Of a stretch of 64,000 nucleotides of DNA, positions 35,175 to 46,923 are shown one piece after another. The stretch lies in the NCBI GenBank assembly GCA_025917655.1, contig CP084613.1, positions 1,054,001 to 1,118,000 of the forward strand, in the 5' to 3' direction. The notes beneath the pieces are model-generated. The model searched no databases, was not told the origin of the DNA, and saw only the letters and a program-made list of their open reading frames with translations. The stretch comes from Chlorella sorokiniana. Lineage: Eukaryota; Chlorophyta; Trebouxiophyceae; Chlorellales; Chlorellaceae. Position 1 is the first letter of the stretch; each line of letters begins with the position of its first letter. The position numbers and the translations under genes are program-made.

Positions 35175-38141
35175 ATGGCGAGCTGCACCGCCGCCGTCGC
35201 ACCGCGGTGCCGTTGCAGCACGTTGCTGATGCTGGCTGTGCTGGCCCTGATTGGCAGTGCACATGCCGCAAGAAACCTGGTTCGGGAAAGGTGAGCATCA
35301 GCTGGCTGTGAACCTTCAGCAAGTCGAAAAACTCTGCCTGCCCTTTCCCTGGCGCGGCGGCTGTGACGCCTCTCATGCGATCCCTGGTGCCGCCGCCGCC
35401 GCCGCTGCAGATGCCTTACAGGGTGGCCAAACGGCGCATCATCGTCAAGCTGCGTCCCGACATAGTGGCAGCCATGGACAGCAGCGCAAACGGCCTGCGC
35501 TTTGCGCGCCCGACGGGGCTGCCCAACGCGGCAGTGTACAACATCCTGGATGGGACCGACGTGCACGAGAAGGCGCGCCAGATAGCCAGGCTGCCAGGTG
35601 CGTCCCATCCGTTGCTGCGCCGGCGATGCATGTCGTCAGGCTGATTGATTGGTGGGAGCCTGCAGTTTCCGCCCGTGCTGGCTGCCATGGTTGGCAGATG
35701 TCCCGCGCTGGGGAAGCACCGGCTGCCTTCTTGGGGCACCCCATCTCACCGTCATTCCGTCCCCCTGGCCTGCAGCCGTCGAGTTTGCTGAGCCTGACTA
35801 CCTGGTGCGGGTGGACTGGGAGCCGAACGACAGCCTGATGAGGGCTGAGTGGCACCACACCGCCATCAACAGCCGGACAGCTTGGAACGTTTCGCGCGGC
35901 AGCAGCTTGGTCAAGGTGTGTCCGGGCTGCACCAGGGCGCATGCAGGAGAGGCAGCAGGGTCCGTGCGTTTGCATCATCAAGCAGGTGGGCCGTGGATTC
36001 TGTCCCATGCACCACCACCCTGCCGCCCTTTGCAGGTATGTCACATCGACAGCGGCGTGCGCACAGACCACCCAGACCTGAAGCGGCGCGTGCTCAAGGG
36101 GTGGAACCTGGTGCCCGAGGTGCAGGTGGGTGCCCGGCCAGCCCGCTTGCAGAATGCTGCTCAGCCTCCGCCAGTCACACCCCTATCTGCTGCCGCCTAA
36201 GCGGCGTCGGCAACGGGCACGGGGCTGAGCCAGGGGAGCATCAGTGGCCAGGAGGCCTGGTTAGCGCCCGAGGCGCCATCGAAGCTTGCGTCTGGCGCTT
36301 GCATGGCTGCCTGCACCTGCAGGATTTCGACTCGGACAGCCCCGCCCCGGCTCAGCTGCTTACACCGACATCAACGACACCTACGGACACGGCACTCACA
36401 CGGCAGGGCTCATTGCTGCGGTTGGCAACAATGGGTGGGCGCTTGCCAGGGGTTGGCACACATCACACGATGCTCGCAGCGCGCCGCCCTGGCCGCTCAC
36501 AGCCTGGGCTTCCAGTGGCAGGGGTGGCTCTCATGCATGCTGTGTGCTGAAGTGCCTGCCCAACTCCCAGCACCGCTCAACCCCCCGAGCCCCCTCTTTT
36601 CCCCGGCCGTGCAGCCTGGGCGTGGTTGGCGTAGCCATGGACGTGCGCTTGCTGGTGTGCCGCTTCATCTGGGACGACGGCTTCGGCTCCATCTCGGACG
36701 CCCTGGAGTGCCTGCGCCTGTGCCGGGAGGAGGGCGCCGCCATCTCCACCAACTCCTGGGGCGGCGTGCCGCACTCCCGTGAGCCCATCCCGCCCGCCGC
36801 CCCGGCGCTGAGGAGGCCAGCACCGCCGTATTTCGGTGCCTGACCTTGCGGGCGCAGCAGGGGGCAAGGAACAGGCTGGCACACCACCCAAGGCCGCCAT
36901 TCCCCTGCCCCTGGCTCTGCAGAGGCCATCGACGCCGCCCTGAAGGAGATTGAGGCGGCGGGCATGCTGTTTGTGGTGGCCTCGGGCAACCAGGGCACTG
37001 ACCTGGACGCCCGCCCCGCCTTCCCCGCCTCCTCAGGGTGAACAGCAGCAAGCATGGCTGGATCGTGTGCTGCTGGGGCCGGGGGCTGTGTGCACTGTTT
37101 GCGGGGCTGAAATTTTGGAGTGCAATGGCTGCATGGCTCATGCTGCCCCCGCCTGCATGACCACAGGATGGGCAACATGATCGTGGTGGGTTCCAGCGAC
37201 CGGGACGAGAGCCTCTCCTCCTTCTCCTCCTACGGCCGGCGCACCGCGCACCTGCTGGCCCCTGGGGAGGATGTGCTGAGCACCACGTACAACAACTGGT
37301 GAGGGGGCCCGGCGGTACCGCGCAGCTCGTGCCCAGGCTGTTGGGAACCCGCCCAACAGCCCCTTGGATGCATGGCCTCGTGTGTGTCGGGTCACCCCTA
37401 AGCCCCCTCCATCCTCCCACCCCATCCACTCAGCGCCCTTTCCCCCGCCCCCGCTTTCCTCCCAGGTACGGCACCATGGACGGCACCTCGATGGCCTGCC
37501 CCCTGGTGGCCGCCGCTGCAGCGCTGCTGCAAAGCGCAGCGTTGAGGTGGGCAGGGGGCTGGGCATGCAGGCGTGGCTGGCAGTGCAGGCAGGGGCCTGC
37601 TACTACCTACACAGCTGCCCAGGGGCCCCTAACTTGCCCCAACCCCGCTGGTACCACCTTCCCCGCCCTGCTGCAGCCGAGACGTGACGCTGAGCTACGA
37701 CGAGATGAAGCGCCTACTGCTCAGCACGGTAGACCCCAGCCCTGGCAGGGCCGCCACCGCCACCGCCACTGGGGGCGCCTGAATGTGGGCGCCGCCATGC
37801 TGGCCCTCAACCTCATGCTCCAGGACCGCGGCCTGGCAGCGCTGCCGGGAGCTGCACTGGGGCCGGCAGAGGAGGAGGCGCTGAGGGGAGCGGTGCTGAG
37901 CACCCAGTGGGGCCAGGGCCTGCTGAAAGAGCCGCCCAGCGTGCGCAGCGGCCTCGGCAGCGGCCTGGGCGCGCCCAGCAGCGGGGAGCAGGGCGGCATC
38001 ACCTTCGTGGACGACGGCGAGGGGCTGCTGCTGAGCGAGGGACTGGTGCAGGCAGCCTCCTACTCTGGCCGCCCTGGGCAGCCGGCGCAGGGGCAGGGCG
38101 CACAGGCGCCAGGGCTTCCACCGTCCCATCGGCGCCGATAA
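35175..38141 (+). CDS. Secreted subtilisin-like serine protease (S8)
   Basis: The ATG at 35175 starts a signal peptide (STLLMLAVLALIGSAHA). A propeptide of the I9 type follows: RRIIVKLRPDIVAAM and VEFAEPDYLVRVDWEP. The catalytic Asp is in VCHIDSGVRTDHPDL, His in DTYGHGTHTAGLIAAVGNNG, the oxyanion-side Asn in FVVASGNQGTD, and Ser in DGTSMACPLVAAAAA. IIVGSS-like MIVVGSSDRDESLSSFSSYG and LLAPGEDVLSTTYNN are also typical. About ten exons run to TAA at 38139. The C-terminal 120 residues are Gly/Pro-rich without a recognised domain. The frame slips near 36350 and 37760. It could mature other wall proteins or digest external protein. The next genes include another secreted enzyme. Confidence 0.9.
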
Positions 38142-38282
38142 GCGGCGGCTGTGCCTCGTGGCAGGCCGACAGCCGCGCACAGCTTGCACACCCTGTCAAC
38201 ACTCAGCCCCAGGCCATGCAATGCGCAGGCAATCAGCGCCCTGCAGCTTGCATTGCACGTGCGGCCAACAGTGAGCGGGCCC

Positions 38283-38287
38283 TGTAA
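38283..38287 (+). terminator. Poly(A) signal of the subtilase gene
   Basis: TGTAA lies about 140 bases after the stop at 38139-38141. Confidence 0.6.
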
Positions 38288-38416
38288 ACCCCTTCTCTTT
38301 CTCTCCAATGTTGTTCTCCCGCTTTGTTTCCTTGCGACCTCGCCAGACCCACGAGGCGCGTGCTGGGCCCCTTTGCCTCCCCTCATTTCATGTGCCCGCA
38401 GGGCGCCTATACTCCC

Positions 38417-38421
38417 TTACA
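38417..38421 (-). terminator. Poly(A) signal of the FHA gene
   Basis: TTACA on + (TGTAA on the transcript) lies about 400 bases after the FHA stop at 38818. Confidence 0.45.
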
Positions 38422-38817
38422 CATTCCTTTGAGTTGGCGTTCTGCGTTGGTGTTCTGCTGGCTGCTTTTTCAATGAACAAGCATGGAACGCCCGCCTTTG
38501 CACAGCCTCCCTTCCTGATTCCTCACGATCTGTCCACGCACAGGCGGCCCGCTCGCCGCTTCTGCACTCTTAACATTCCACCTCTGTGATCCAACATCGG
38601 CCACCATGTCACCGTTGAGTGTGCAGGCGGCTCTGTAACGACCGCAGAGCTGCTCTCAGTGTCGCTTCTGTTCTGCTGGCTGCATGCGCTGGCTGCCAAG
38701 CGGTGCCAAACAGCATCACAGGTTGAGCTTCTCCTGCACCTCCTTGCTTGCCCCAGCAGCCAGACCCTGCAGTGATGCAACGCACGCGTGATGGAGCCAG
38801 GCAACAGCAGCTGCATG

Positions 38818-39586
38818 TCAAGCCGCATCAGCATCACGCAAGCCTGGCCAAGGGCAGCGCCTCGCCTTCAGCATCATCTCCGCCACCCCGCTGCTGCCGC
38901 CCTCCTGGAAGCTGCACGCTACACAGTTGTCCCGGCTTCCGACAGCGATGCGTGCGCCAGGGGCCACCAAATAGCTCACCTGTGTGCATGGGGGAGACGT
39001 CATTGCACGGTGCCCAGCATGCAGAGCCTGCGCCCTGTTGCGCAGTGCAGCTTGACACGCATGCCCCAGCGGCAGCACGCAATACATGCCCATGGGGCAC
39101 ACCCATGAGCTTGGCGTTTTCCCGAACTATTGCTCACTCCGGGGCGCAGCTCCACACCATCCAGCCAGCAGTGTGTGGGCGACAGCAGCAGGTCCGCATC
39201 GCCGCCGAGAGCGGTGCAGAACAGGCGGCCGCCCTTGTGCTCCAGGCGTGCGTGCTGCGGCGCGATGTTACTGCCTTGAAGCTGCACATCCGCGTCCCCA
39301 GCGCTGCCGATGACCACAGCTGCCCTTGGCATGGCCAGCTCGCGGCCGCAGGGCAGCGTGAGCACGACTGGCGGGGCAACTGCGCCGTCGCCGGTTGCCG
39401 CAGCCGCTGAGACCACGCGGTGGGAGGCTGCAAGGCGACGCCTGGTGGGGCATTGCACTCTCAACCCAATGCACAGACTTGATGTGCTGCTGCAGCGTTG
39501 CCGCGAGCCAGCGTTTGGGAGCCTCGGTACAAAGAGTGTTGCTTGCGTCTGCGCGCACGACATCGTCAGGCTGGAAGGATTTCTCA
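38818..39586 (-). CDS. Small FHA-domain protein, probably plastid
   Basis: Two exons: 39586 to about 39130 and about 38990-38818 (TGA). The first 60 residues (MRNPSSLTMSCAQTQATLFV, then Arg/Ser/Cys-rich) look like a plastid transit peptide. The FHA core follows: VVIGSAGDADVQLQGSNIAP, with QHARLEHKGGRLFCTALGGD, LDGVELRPGVSYLVAPGARI and a C-terminal stretch ending GLRDADAA. Gly-Ser at the GS motif, Ser-Asn, and His in the QHARLEH strand match phosphothreonine-binding FHA domains. Plants have similar one-domain plastid FHA proteins. The intron begins GTGAGC and the downstream exon also begins GTGAGC. Confidence 0.8.
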
Positions 39587-39771
39587 TAACGATCGATGTG
39601 TTCACAAACTAGCGTTGGCCATGGCACGACTCTCACCATCAAAACCCAGAGACGGCTGTACAGCCAGACATGCCCAATGCCTTGCTTATTGATCACAGAC
39701 GGAATTGGCATTCACAACTTCACATGCACCATCAAAGCTGCATGCTGCTACAGTTGTGCAGCTTCAGCAGG

Positions 39772-42700
39772 ATGGCATCTGCTGATCGCTTGTTGTTGCG
39801 GAGGTTTCTGCTGTTGCTCGTTTTACTGATTATGCCAACAGCATTTAGTACCCAAGTCGGCCCCTCCGAAACATTGCCGCCACCGCCGCTTCTTGCCGCT
39901 CGCCACCGCCACTTTGCGGACCGCGCGGATCGGCTGCTGCGCCAGCTCACGCTGGAAGAGAAGATTGGCCAGATGAGCACCGCAGCGCCAGCGGTCATGC
40001 GGAATGGGCACACGCTCATACCTGCCTTCGACTTTTGGCAGGAATCCCTGCACGGCATGAAGGTGGATGCGGCGGATGAGCCCGGCGGCACCATCTTCCC
40101 GCAGGTAGGCCGGCGAGCCGCGGCGCAGCAGCGAGGGGGTGTGTGCAGACTCCAGCTTGCGCTCATGCGGCTGGGGTTGCGGTTGTGGTTGGCACCGTGA
40201 GTCCTCTAACGTGGCCATCCTCCCTTCTTGCCCGCACAGCCCATCGCCCTGGCCGCCAGCTTTGACCGCCGCCTTGTGCGCGACGTGGCCGCCGCCATCG
40301 GCTCCGAGCTGCGTGGCGCCAGCAACGCGGCCGAGGCGCGGGGTCAGGGCCCCCGTGCCACCAACGCCTTTGCCCCCAACATCAACCTGTTCCGGGATGC
40401 GCGGTGGGGCGCGGCAGCGAGACCTTCGGGGAAGACCCAGAGCTGACCGGACGGCTGGCGGTGGAGTATGTTCGGTGCGAGGCAGCGCAGCAGGGCCCCG
40501 CCAGGATGCTTCTCTGACGTCAGTTTTGCGAGCGAAGAAAGGAACCCGGTGTGCTCATCTCAGCAAGGTGCCCTTCATTCTTCCCCCACGGTCCTCGGAG
40601 CCTCCCTCTGCCTGCAGGGGCCTGCAGGGCAGCCACCCGCGCTACCTGCAGGCGGGGGCCACCTGCAAGCACTTTGCGGCGTACTCGTTCGAGGAGCACG
40701 AGGGCGTGTCCCGCTTCGAGTTCAACGCCCAACTGGACCCTAGGTGGGGGCGGGAGGGGCTGTGTTCCAACAGCAATGTCACCCGTTGGCCCTACGATGC
40801 CCTGCCAGCCATTCCCGCCGACCAGGCCGTGCACAAAGCACCCCCGCCTCCTCCCTGCCCCGCCTGCCTCCAGGGATGCCCGCGACTCGTACCTGCCGGC
40901 CTTCCGCGCCTGCGTGGCCGAGGCGCAGGCCGCCAGCGTGATGTGCAGCTACAACTCCGTCAACGGCACGCCCGCCTGCGCCAGCCACTGGCTGCTGCGC
41001 GAGCAGCTGCGGGGGTGCCTGCGCTTCAGGTGGGCGGCAGGCCGGCCGGGCCGGCATGCTGCGAGCAGCGCGCAGGGCTGCTTGCGTGCCTGGCGCAGCC
41101 GCTGGGCAATAACTGACCTGGGTCAGCCCCCTGCTGCGCGCCGCGTGCAGCGGCTTTGTTGTGAGCGACTGCGGCGCCATCGACAGCATTACAGGTGGGG
41201 CCTCCAGGGAAGGCTGGGCGGCACCGCTGCTGGCTCCCTGGCCGGTGCCGCTGCATGCACGTGCCGCCTCCCCCTGTGGCTCAGGGCCTCCCTCGCTTGC
41301 TTGCATGCTTGCTTGCTTGCTGCGCGCAGAGCATCACGAGTGGACGCGCAGCCACGCGCAAGGCTTTGCGGCGGCGCTGCGGGCAGGCACTGACCTTGCA
41401 TGCACCAACTACGGCCACATCAGGCGAGAGGCCGTGTGGGTGTGGGTGGCGGGAATGTGGATGTGTAAGTGGGCGGGATCTTTGCCGCTATCGCAGCGGT
41501 CGCTATCTGGCGCATAGGCGTGCATTGGAGGCGGATTGTACGGCAGCGGTCACCCTTGCTGCCTGCCTGGTGCAGGGACAGCCTGGAGGCCGGCCTGGTG
41601 AGCGAGTCAGACATCGACGCTGCGGTGCGGCGCCTGCTGCTGGCCAGGTGCGGCGCAGGTGCTGAGACCTCTCTGCCAGCCTGAGACTTGAGCTGCCTCA
41701 CCGCTTCCGCCCTATCTGCATGCCGCCATCTGACACTCCAAGCTGCACATGCTGCGGGCAGGTTTGCTCTGGGCCACTTTGACGGCGGGCGGGACGGCAA
41801 CCCGTACCGCCGCATTCCCCGAGCGTGGTGGGCAGCAAGGAGCACCTGGATCTGGCCCGAAAGGCCGCCGCCGAGGCCATTGTCCTGCTTAAGAACGAGG
41901 CGCCAGTCCCAGCTGGCACAGGTGCAGCGCACGTGGGGCCCCGCGCCGCTGCTGCCCCTCCAGCTGGCCGGCCTTCGGCGGCTGACGGTGCTGGGCCCCC
42001 TGGCCAACCGCTCGGGTGAGGGGCGCAGCACGGGGCGCTGCATGTGCTTGCTGGTTTGGGGTGCGTGCGCCCATGAAGGGCTCCCCATGCCGCCCATCAG
42101 CCCATGACCGCGCTGCTGGGCCTGCTGTGCAGAGTACATGCTGGGCAGCTACTACGGCTGGCCCAGCGGCCCCGTGGTCACTCCTTACCAGGCTGTCGCC
42201 GAACGCGTGGCTGCGCACAACCGCCGGCATGAGAATGGCGGGGGCGTGGAGCTGCGGCTGCTGACGGGGGCAGAGGTGCTGGGCACAGGCGAGCCTGGAC
42301 CCCTTGCCTGTGAGGGGCTGCGAGGGGGCCTTGCCGGCGCTCGGCTGACGCAGCTTCTCTGCAGGGGGCCTCGACGGTGCCCGGCTGACGCACCCGAAAG
42401 CCTGCTCTCCCCTGCCGTGCGCAGGCGCCGACACCGAGGCTGCGGTGGCTGCCTGCCGCGCCTCGGACGTCTGCCTCTTCTGCCTGGGCACTTCGGCGGT
42501 GTGGGGCGCCGCCCGGGAGGCCGCGCGCTTCGGCACGCTGCCGCTGCTGTCGCCGGTGATGGAGGCGGAGGGTGGGACCGCGCCGACCTGCTGCTGCCGG
42601 GCGCCAGCTCAGCCTGGTGCAGGCGGTGGCCCGCCGCACCGCCACCCCCTCGCTGTGGTGCTGCTGCACGGTGGCCCGCTGGATGTAGAGTGGCTGCAGC

Positions 42701-43692
42701 GCAGCCCGCGGGTGGCCGCCATACTCACGGCCTGGACGCCAGGGCAGGTGTGCTCGGTGGGGCGGGCGCAGACCAGGATGCATGGGCTTGCCACCGCCTG
42801 CCTGCTGAAAAAGGCTGCTTCGCTTGAGCGCATGACCGGCCTGTGAACAGTCATGCTGGCCCCAGTGATGCCCCCCGTCCTTCCGCACCTCACCTATTCT
42901 TCTCTGGCTGCCTCCTCTGCCGGCAGGGCGGCGCCGCCGTGGCAGATGTGCTCTTTGGCGACGCCTCTCCGCGGGCGCCTCCCCGTCTCCTGGCCCTTCA
43001 ACAACTACACCGTCCAGTCCGCCTTTGGCGACATGAGCATGCGGCGCTGGCCGGGGCGCACCCACCGCTACCTGCAGGTGCCTGTGCTGTACCCCTTTGG
43101 GCACGGCCTGTCCTTTGCCAGCTTCCGCTACTCTGGGATGGCGGCAGAAGGCGGCGCGGCTGCTGCCGGGACGGGCGCTGCCGGCTCGGCAGACCGCAGC
43201 CCAGCCCTGCTGCGCGTCGTGCTCACAGTGAGCAACAGCGGCGGCATCCAAGCGGACGAGGTGGTCCTGCTCTTCCTCAGCTTTGTGGGCGGCGGCGTGC
43301 AGCAGTGCCAGCAGCGGTCGCGGTGGCGGCGGTGGCTGCCGCGATGGTCCCACGGGGAGAGGCAAGGCGCAACCTGCAGTTCACAGCCAGCGGCCAGCCT
43401 GGCCATCCCCTGCTCCAGCGACGAGCCTGCTGAGGGGCTGCCGCAGCAAACGCTGGCTGGCTTTGAGCGCGCGCACAGGTTGGCGCCAGGCGACAGCGCA
43501 GCGGTCGCTTTCCACCTGCTGCCCCGCCACTTTGCCCCCTTCAGCCCCCTGGGAGGCGGCTCTGGAGGGGGATTCGATGCTGGCGGGACAGCCGGCGACC
43601 ACCCTGCACCGTACTGCGGGGAGTATCTGCTGAGAGCCGGCACAGAGCGGCTGGCAGTCAGTCTAGGTGCCCCCTTTGCGACAACCCTGTAG
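39772..43692 (+). CDS. Secreted GH3 beta-D-xylosidase-like glycoside hydrolase
   Basis: This is a family-3 glycosidase of the plant beta-xylosidase/alpha-arabinofuranosidase (BXL) type, acting on wall xylan side chains. The ATG at 39772 gives a signal peptide, RRFLLLLVLLIMPTAFS. Conserved parts include LLRQLTLEEKIGQMSTAAPA, FDFWQESLHGMK, FAPNINLFRDARWG, ATCKHFAAYSFEEHEG, AASVMCSYNSVNGTPACASH and SGFVVSDCGAID, whose Asp is the nucleophile. The GH3 C domain shows ARKAAAEAIVLLKNEA and VAAILTAWTPGQ; the fibronectin-III-like end has RYLQVPVLYPFGHGLSFASF. The stop is TAG at 43690. The frame slips near 40415, 41910, 42570 and 42965. An upstream in-frame ATG at 39670 would bury the signal peptide, so I prefer 39772. 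Confidence 0.9.
41295..41320 (+). repeat. GCTT tetranucleotide repeat in xylosidase intron
   Basis: Six near-perfect GCTT/GCTTGC units just upstream of a splice acceptor. It is simple sequence. Confidence 0.6.
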
Positions 43693-43769
43693 CTGCTTGC
43701 TGCTGCGCTGCTTGCCATCATCATGCCATGTGTCCCCAGCTCTTCACGCTTGTCTTCGCTTGTTGTTAG

Positions 43770-43774
43770 TTACA
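43770..43774 (-). terminator. Poly(A) signal of cysteine-rich gene A
   Basis: TTACA on + (TGTAA on the transcript) lies about 100 bases after the stop at 43875. Confidence 0.5.
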
Positions 43775-43874
43775 TGCCAGTGTTGAACGCAAATCTGCAC
43801 TACGGGGGAATAATGTATGTCCGTTGGTTCTACTCAGGGATCACTGGGGAGTCGTCGTTCTTGCCAGCGCGAAG

Positions 43875-44650
43875 CTACATCACGAGGGCGGCAGCAAGAA
43901 GCGCGGTCGCCACCATCACAGCAGCCTGCGCAGGGCAGGGGCAGTGCCCGTGCTTGATGCACGCACGCGTGTTGAGAGGGGCGAAGGTGTTGCATGTGGC
44001 AGGAGGGTCGCAGCACGCGGTCACCTGAAGCGTGCTCGGCGCGGCGGAGCTGCCAGCCTGGGTGTCGTCTCCGTGCGCGGCGGCCTGCTGGGCCTGGCCA
44101 GCGCTGTCGGTTGTGGCCTGCTCCGCCGGCGATGCGTCGGTGCTGGGGCCGTCCGTGGCGATGGGTGGCGTGCTGGTCCCTGGAGTGGTGGTGCCTCCAG
44201 TGGAGGCCTGGCTGGCACAGGCACAAGAGGAAGACACTGCGGAGGATCCGCCGCTGCCATCGGAGTCGCACTTGAAATCGGCCACGGAACCCGGGGGCAC
44301 TGGCAGGCCTGTCTGGCCACCACACAGGGGTCCTGAGCTGGGTTGTCAGTGGATGAGGCTTGTACCACGCCAGCAGAGAGACTGGGGGCATCACCATTGG
44401 CAGTTGGGGTGGGGGGCAGGGGGTGGGGTGCCGCCAGTGGAGGTCTGGCTGGCGCAGGCGCACGACGACGACACCGCTGACGATCCGCCGCTGCTGTCGG
44501 AGTCGCATTTGAAATCGGCCACGGAACCCGGGGGCACTGGCAGGCCTGCCTGGCCCGCACACAGGGGTTCTGTGCCGTGGAGCTGCTGGCCAGGGCGAGC
44601 AGAACAACCGCAGCCAGGCAGGCGGGGGCGAAGCGTTGGGCGCGAGCCAT
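43875..44650 (-). CDS. Secreted two-repeat cysteine-rich protein A, likely GPI-anchored
   Basis: The ATG at 44650 opens a signal peptide (FAPACLAAVVLLALASSSTA). Two copies of a six-cysteine module follow: CVRARQACQCP...DFKCDSD...SCACASQTSTGG and CVVARQACQCP...DFKCDSD...SCACASQASTGG. A Ser/Thr/Pro-rich stalk leads to a third cysteine cluster (TACCDPPATCNTFAPLNTRA, then CIKHGHCPCP) and ends in the hydrophobic tail AQAAVMVATALLAAALVM before TAG at 43875. This suggests a GPI-anchor signal. The reading frame slips after each QCP at an identical C5GGG run; the related gene at 47240 shows that the DFKC frame is the real one. A further slip lies in the C-rich linker. No known domain is recognised. 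Gene B (47240) is a relative. Confidence 0.65.
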
Positions 44651-44819
44651 GCCGGCTTGTGCACTGACCTGGGCTGCAAGGTTGCGGGACGAAGAATACG
44701 GACGAAAGACAGAGCTGAACGCGTCACTGGAGCTCAACTCTTGGAGCGGCCTGACTGAGTGGAAAGCACAGCTTGCATGCAAGTGAAGGTGCTGGCAACT
44801 GCCACTGTGCACTGTCCCT

Positions 44820-44824
44820 TTACA
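44820..44824 (-). terminator. Poly(A) signal of the MYND gene
   Basis: TTACA on + (TGTAA on the transcript) lies about 95 bases after the stop at 44917. Confidence 0.55.
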
Positions 44825-44916
44825 TGATTGCCACTGCTTGCATGACAGGTGAAAATTTTGCATGCGTGTTACGTTGCAGTGCTGTCCCACAGCACCCCTT
44901 TTGCTTGCAGCCTGGC

Positions 44917-46923
44917 TCAGGCCGCCGCCGTCTTGCACTGCTCCTTGTGGCCGCCCTCCTTCCAGTGCTTCTTCTGGCACGCCTTGGAGCAGTACCAAGC
45001 CTTGCGGCAGCGTGCGCAGCAGCGCAGATGCGGCTGTATCTCGCCGCACTGCGTGCATCGCTGCGCCTGCTCGACGGCTTCCTCCCAAGCCCGACCAGGC
45101 GTGGTGATGGTGGGCTTCCCTGTGGGGGATTCAGGCAGCAGTGAGGCGATCGACACAGCCCACCCAGGGACAGAACATTGCAGGCAGCCGCTGCTGATAG
45201 AAAACAACCTTGGAAGGCAGCGTTTGACTGGCTGTTGGCTTCCGTGAGCAGCTGTGTGTGCCTCTGTGCAGTCCACACCCTCATCCAGCATGACTTGGCA
45301 GCCCACCTTCATTCACTCTCGCGTGTTCTTCCTCAAGCCTGGCCTGATAGGATGCATACACAGCCATCATCTGACCCGGCAGCCACGACTTAAGGTGCGA
45401 CAGCGCCTGACGAGCCTCGCGCAGCGACCGCTCGCTCCTTGACAGCAGCCCGGCCCTTGATGGCTCCCCTTCATGCAGGTCCCCGGCTTCGTGAAAGCAC
45501 ATGGAGGAGTGTGTCCAGGCTGTGGCAGCCGCTAGCAGCCACCCTGCAATAGAGATGGGTGCTACTCATGATCAGCAGCATGCAGCAGAGCCAAGGCTGT
45601 CAGGGTTACAACTACTGCCACAAACGGTGGCTTGGCTCACGCTTCTCTGCAACAGCCCGAGTCTCGGCCTCCTCCAACAGTTGGTGCAGGCGCTTCTCCC
45701 GTCGCAGACTTTGCAGGCACCACTCCGTCGCCATGAGTCCGTTCAAGGCCGCCAGGGATGCTGCGCTCAGTGCAGTGGCAGTAGCGGGATCACCGCCATG
45801 GCTCCAGCACCTGCTGGCTATCCAGCATAACAGCAGGCACGCGGGCCTCGTGTGCCGCTGTTTCAACATGCTGCGATGCAAGATCGGCTGCGCAAATGCG
45901 CAGCTGCAGGGCCAGGCTGAGCAAGTCTCCCAGGCTGAGGTGGGGGCAGTGTCGGGCAAGATCTTCCGCAAGGGCGGTGCCAGAGGGCGTGATGGGCAGC
46001 TGGGCGTCCTGCGGCGGCTGGACAGCAGCAAACGTAGGGCACCAGTCGTTTTCGACCAGCTTCTGCTCCGCCCTGCGGGTGGCCGGAGAGCTGCCGGCAG
46101 GCCACACGCCCTCAATAGCTCGGTCTAGGAGCTCCAGTGCCATTGAGGGATCGCTGAGCGCGGAGCAGCACATAACGCTCGCGACCAGCAGCTGGACGAC
46201 TGTAAGCGGACTTAGAACGGCACCTGCACAAGGAAACAGATAGAAGGCGCCTGCTCGTTAAGGACAGTGAAGTACATGCCAAAACATCAAGAACGGCTGC
46301 AGCAAGTGGTAGGGTCTGCGGCAGACAAGGGCGCTGCTCTACGGACCCTCCTGCGGCGGCTTGCGAACGTACACTTTGCTGGCGTCCATGCGGGTGAGCG
46401 GCTGCAGGAGCGAAAGTCGCATGAGGGAGCGTCAAGCGGGCGGCACAGTTTTACAGAATCCGATGCCGTTTGTAGTTTCCCGCAGGCAGCATCACCCGGG
46501 CTTGCCTGCAGGCTGGTGCCAAGCAGCAGTGTGGACAGCTCCTCGGTGAGCCTGACGGCCATGGGGGTGTTCTGACCCTTCACCGCCGCCTGCAGTAACT
46601 CTAGCAAGCCCTGCAGGAGGATGGATGCATGCAGACCTTCGCTCAGTTCCGATGCCCATCAGATGCTGCCCAGTCACAACTCAATTGTTGCTCACCCTGA
46701 AGAGGTGGGGATTGCGATCAGCATCATGCAGCCCCCACCAGCCGCTGCCAGAGGGCTTTGGGCCCTTTGCGGCCTGCTGCAGATCCTTCTCCGCTGTAGC
46801 GAGGCTCTCAAGTACCGCGAGTAGGTCGTCCAGATCGGGACTGTGCTCGTCAGGAGAGAGTTCAAGGCGGCGCCTGTGCAAACGCTCTATTGCCAGACTT
46901 GGACTCTCGTCTCCGGAGTTCAT
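44917..46923 (-). CDS. MYND zinc-finger protein
   Basis: The ATG at 46923 opens MNSGDESPSLAIERLHRRRL. Six or so exons follow: 46923-46696, about 46609-46505 (GLLELLQAAVKGQNTPMAVR), about 46393-46335, about 46215-45610, about 45502-45310 and about 45150-44917. The body is helical without a recognised domain. The last exon carries a complete MYND finger: CTQCGEIQPHLRCCARCRKA followed by WYCSKACQKKHWKEGGHKEQ and C, giving all eight zinc ligands, and ends KTAAA. MYND fingers bind Pro-rich partners and are very numerous in chlorophyte genomes. The molecular role is unknown. The frame slips near 45800. It is divergent from cysteine-rich gene B. Confidence 0.8.

Larger units (their letters stand above)
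38142..38817. other. Convergent 3' UTR space of subtilase and FHA genes
   Basis: It contains both poly(A) signals listed here and T/C-rich untranslated sequence. No gene is seen. Confidence 0.45.

Noticed and set aside
35242-38141. Subtilase as two genes because of the frame slip near 36350
   Set aside because: The Asp, His, Asn and Ser motifs occur in family order with in-phase introns, so one gene is the simpler reading.
44021-45088. A 355-residue minus frame over cysteine-rich gene A
   Set aside because: It reads CVRARQACQCP but then leaves the DFKC...SCAC frame that the paralogue at 47240 supports, and it extends upstream past the signal peptide into the MYND gene.
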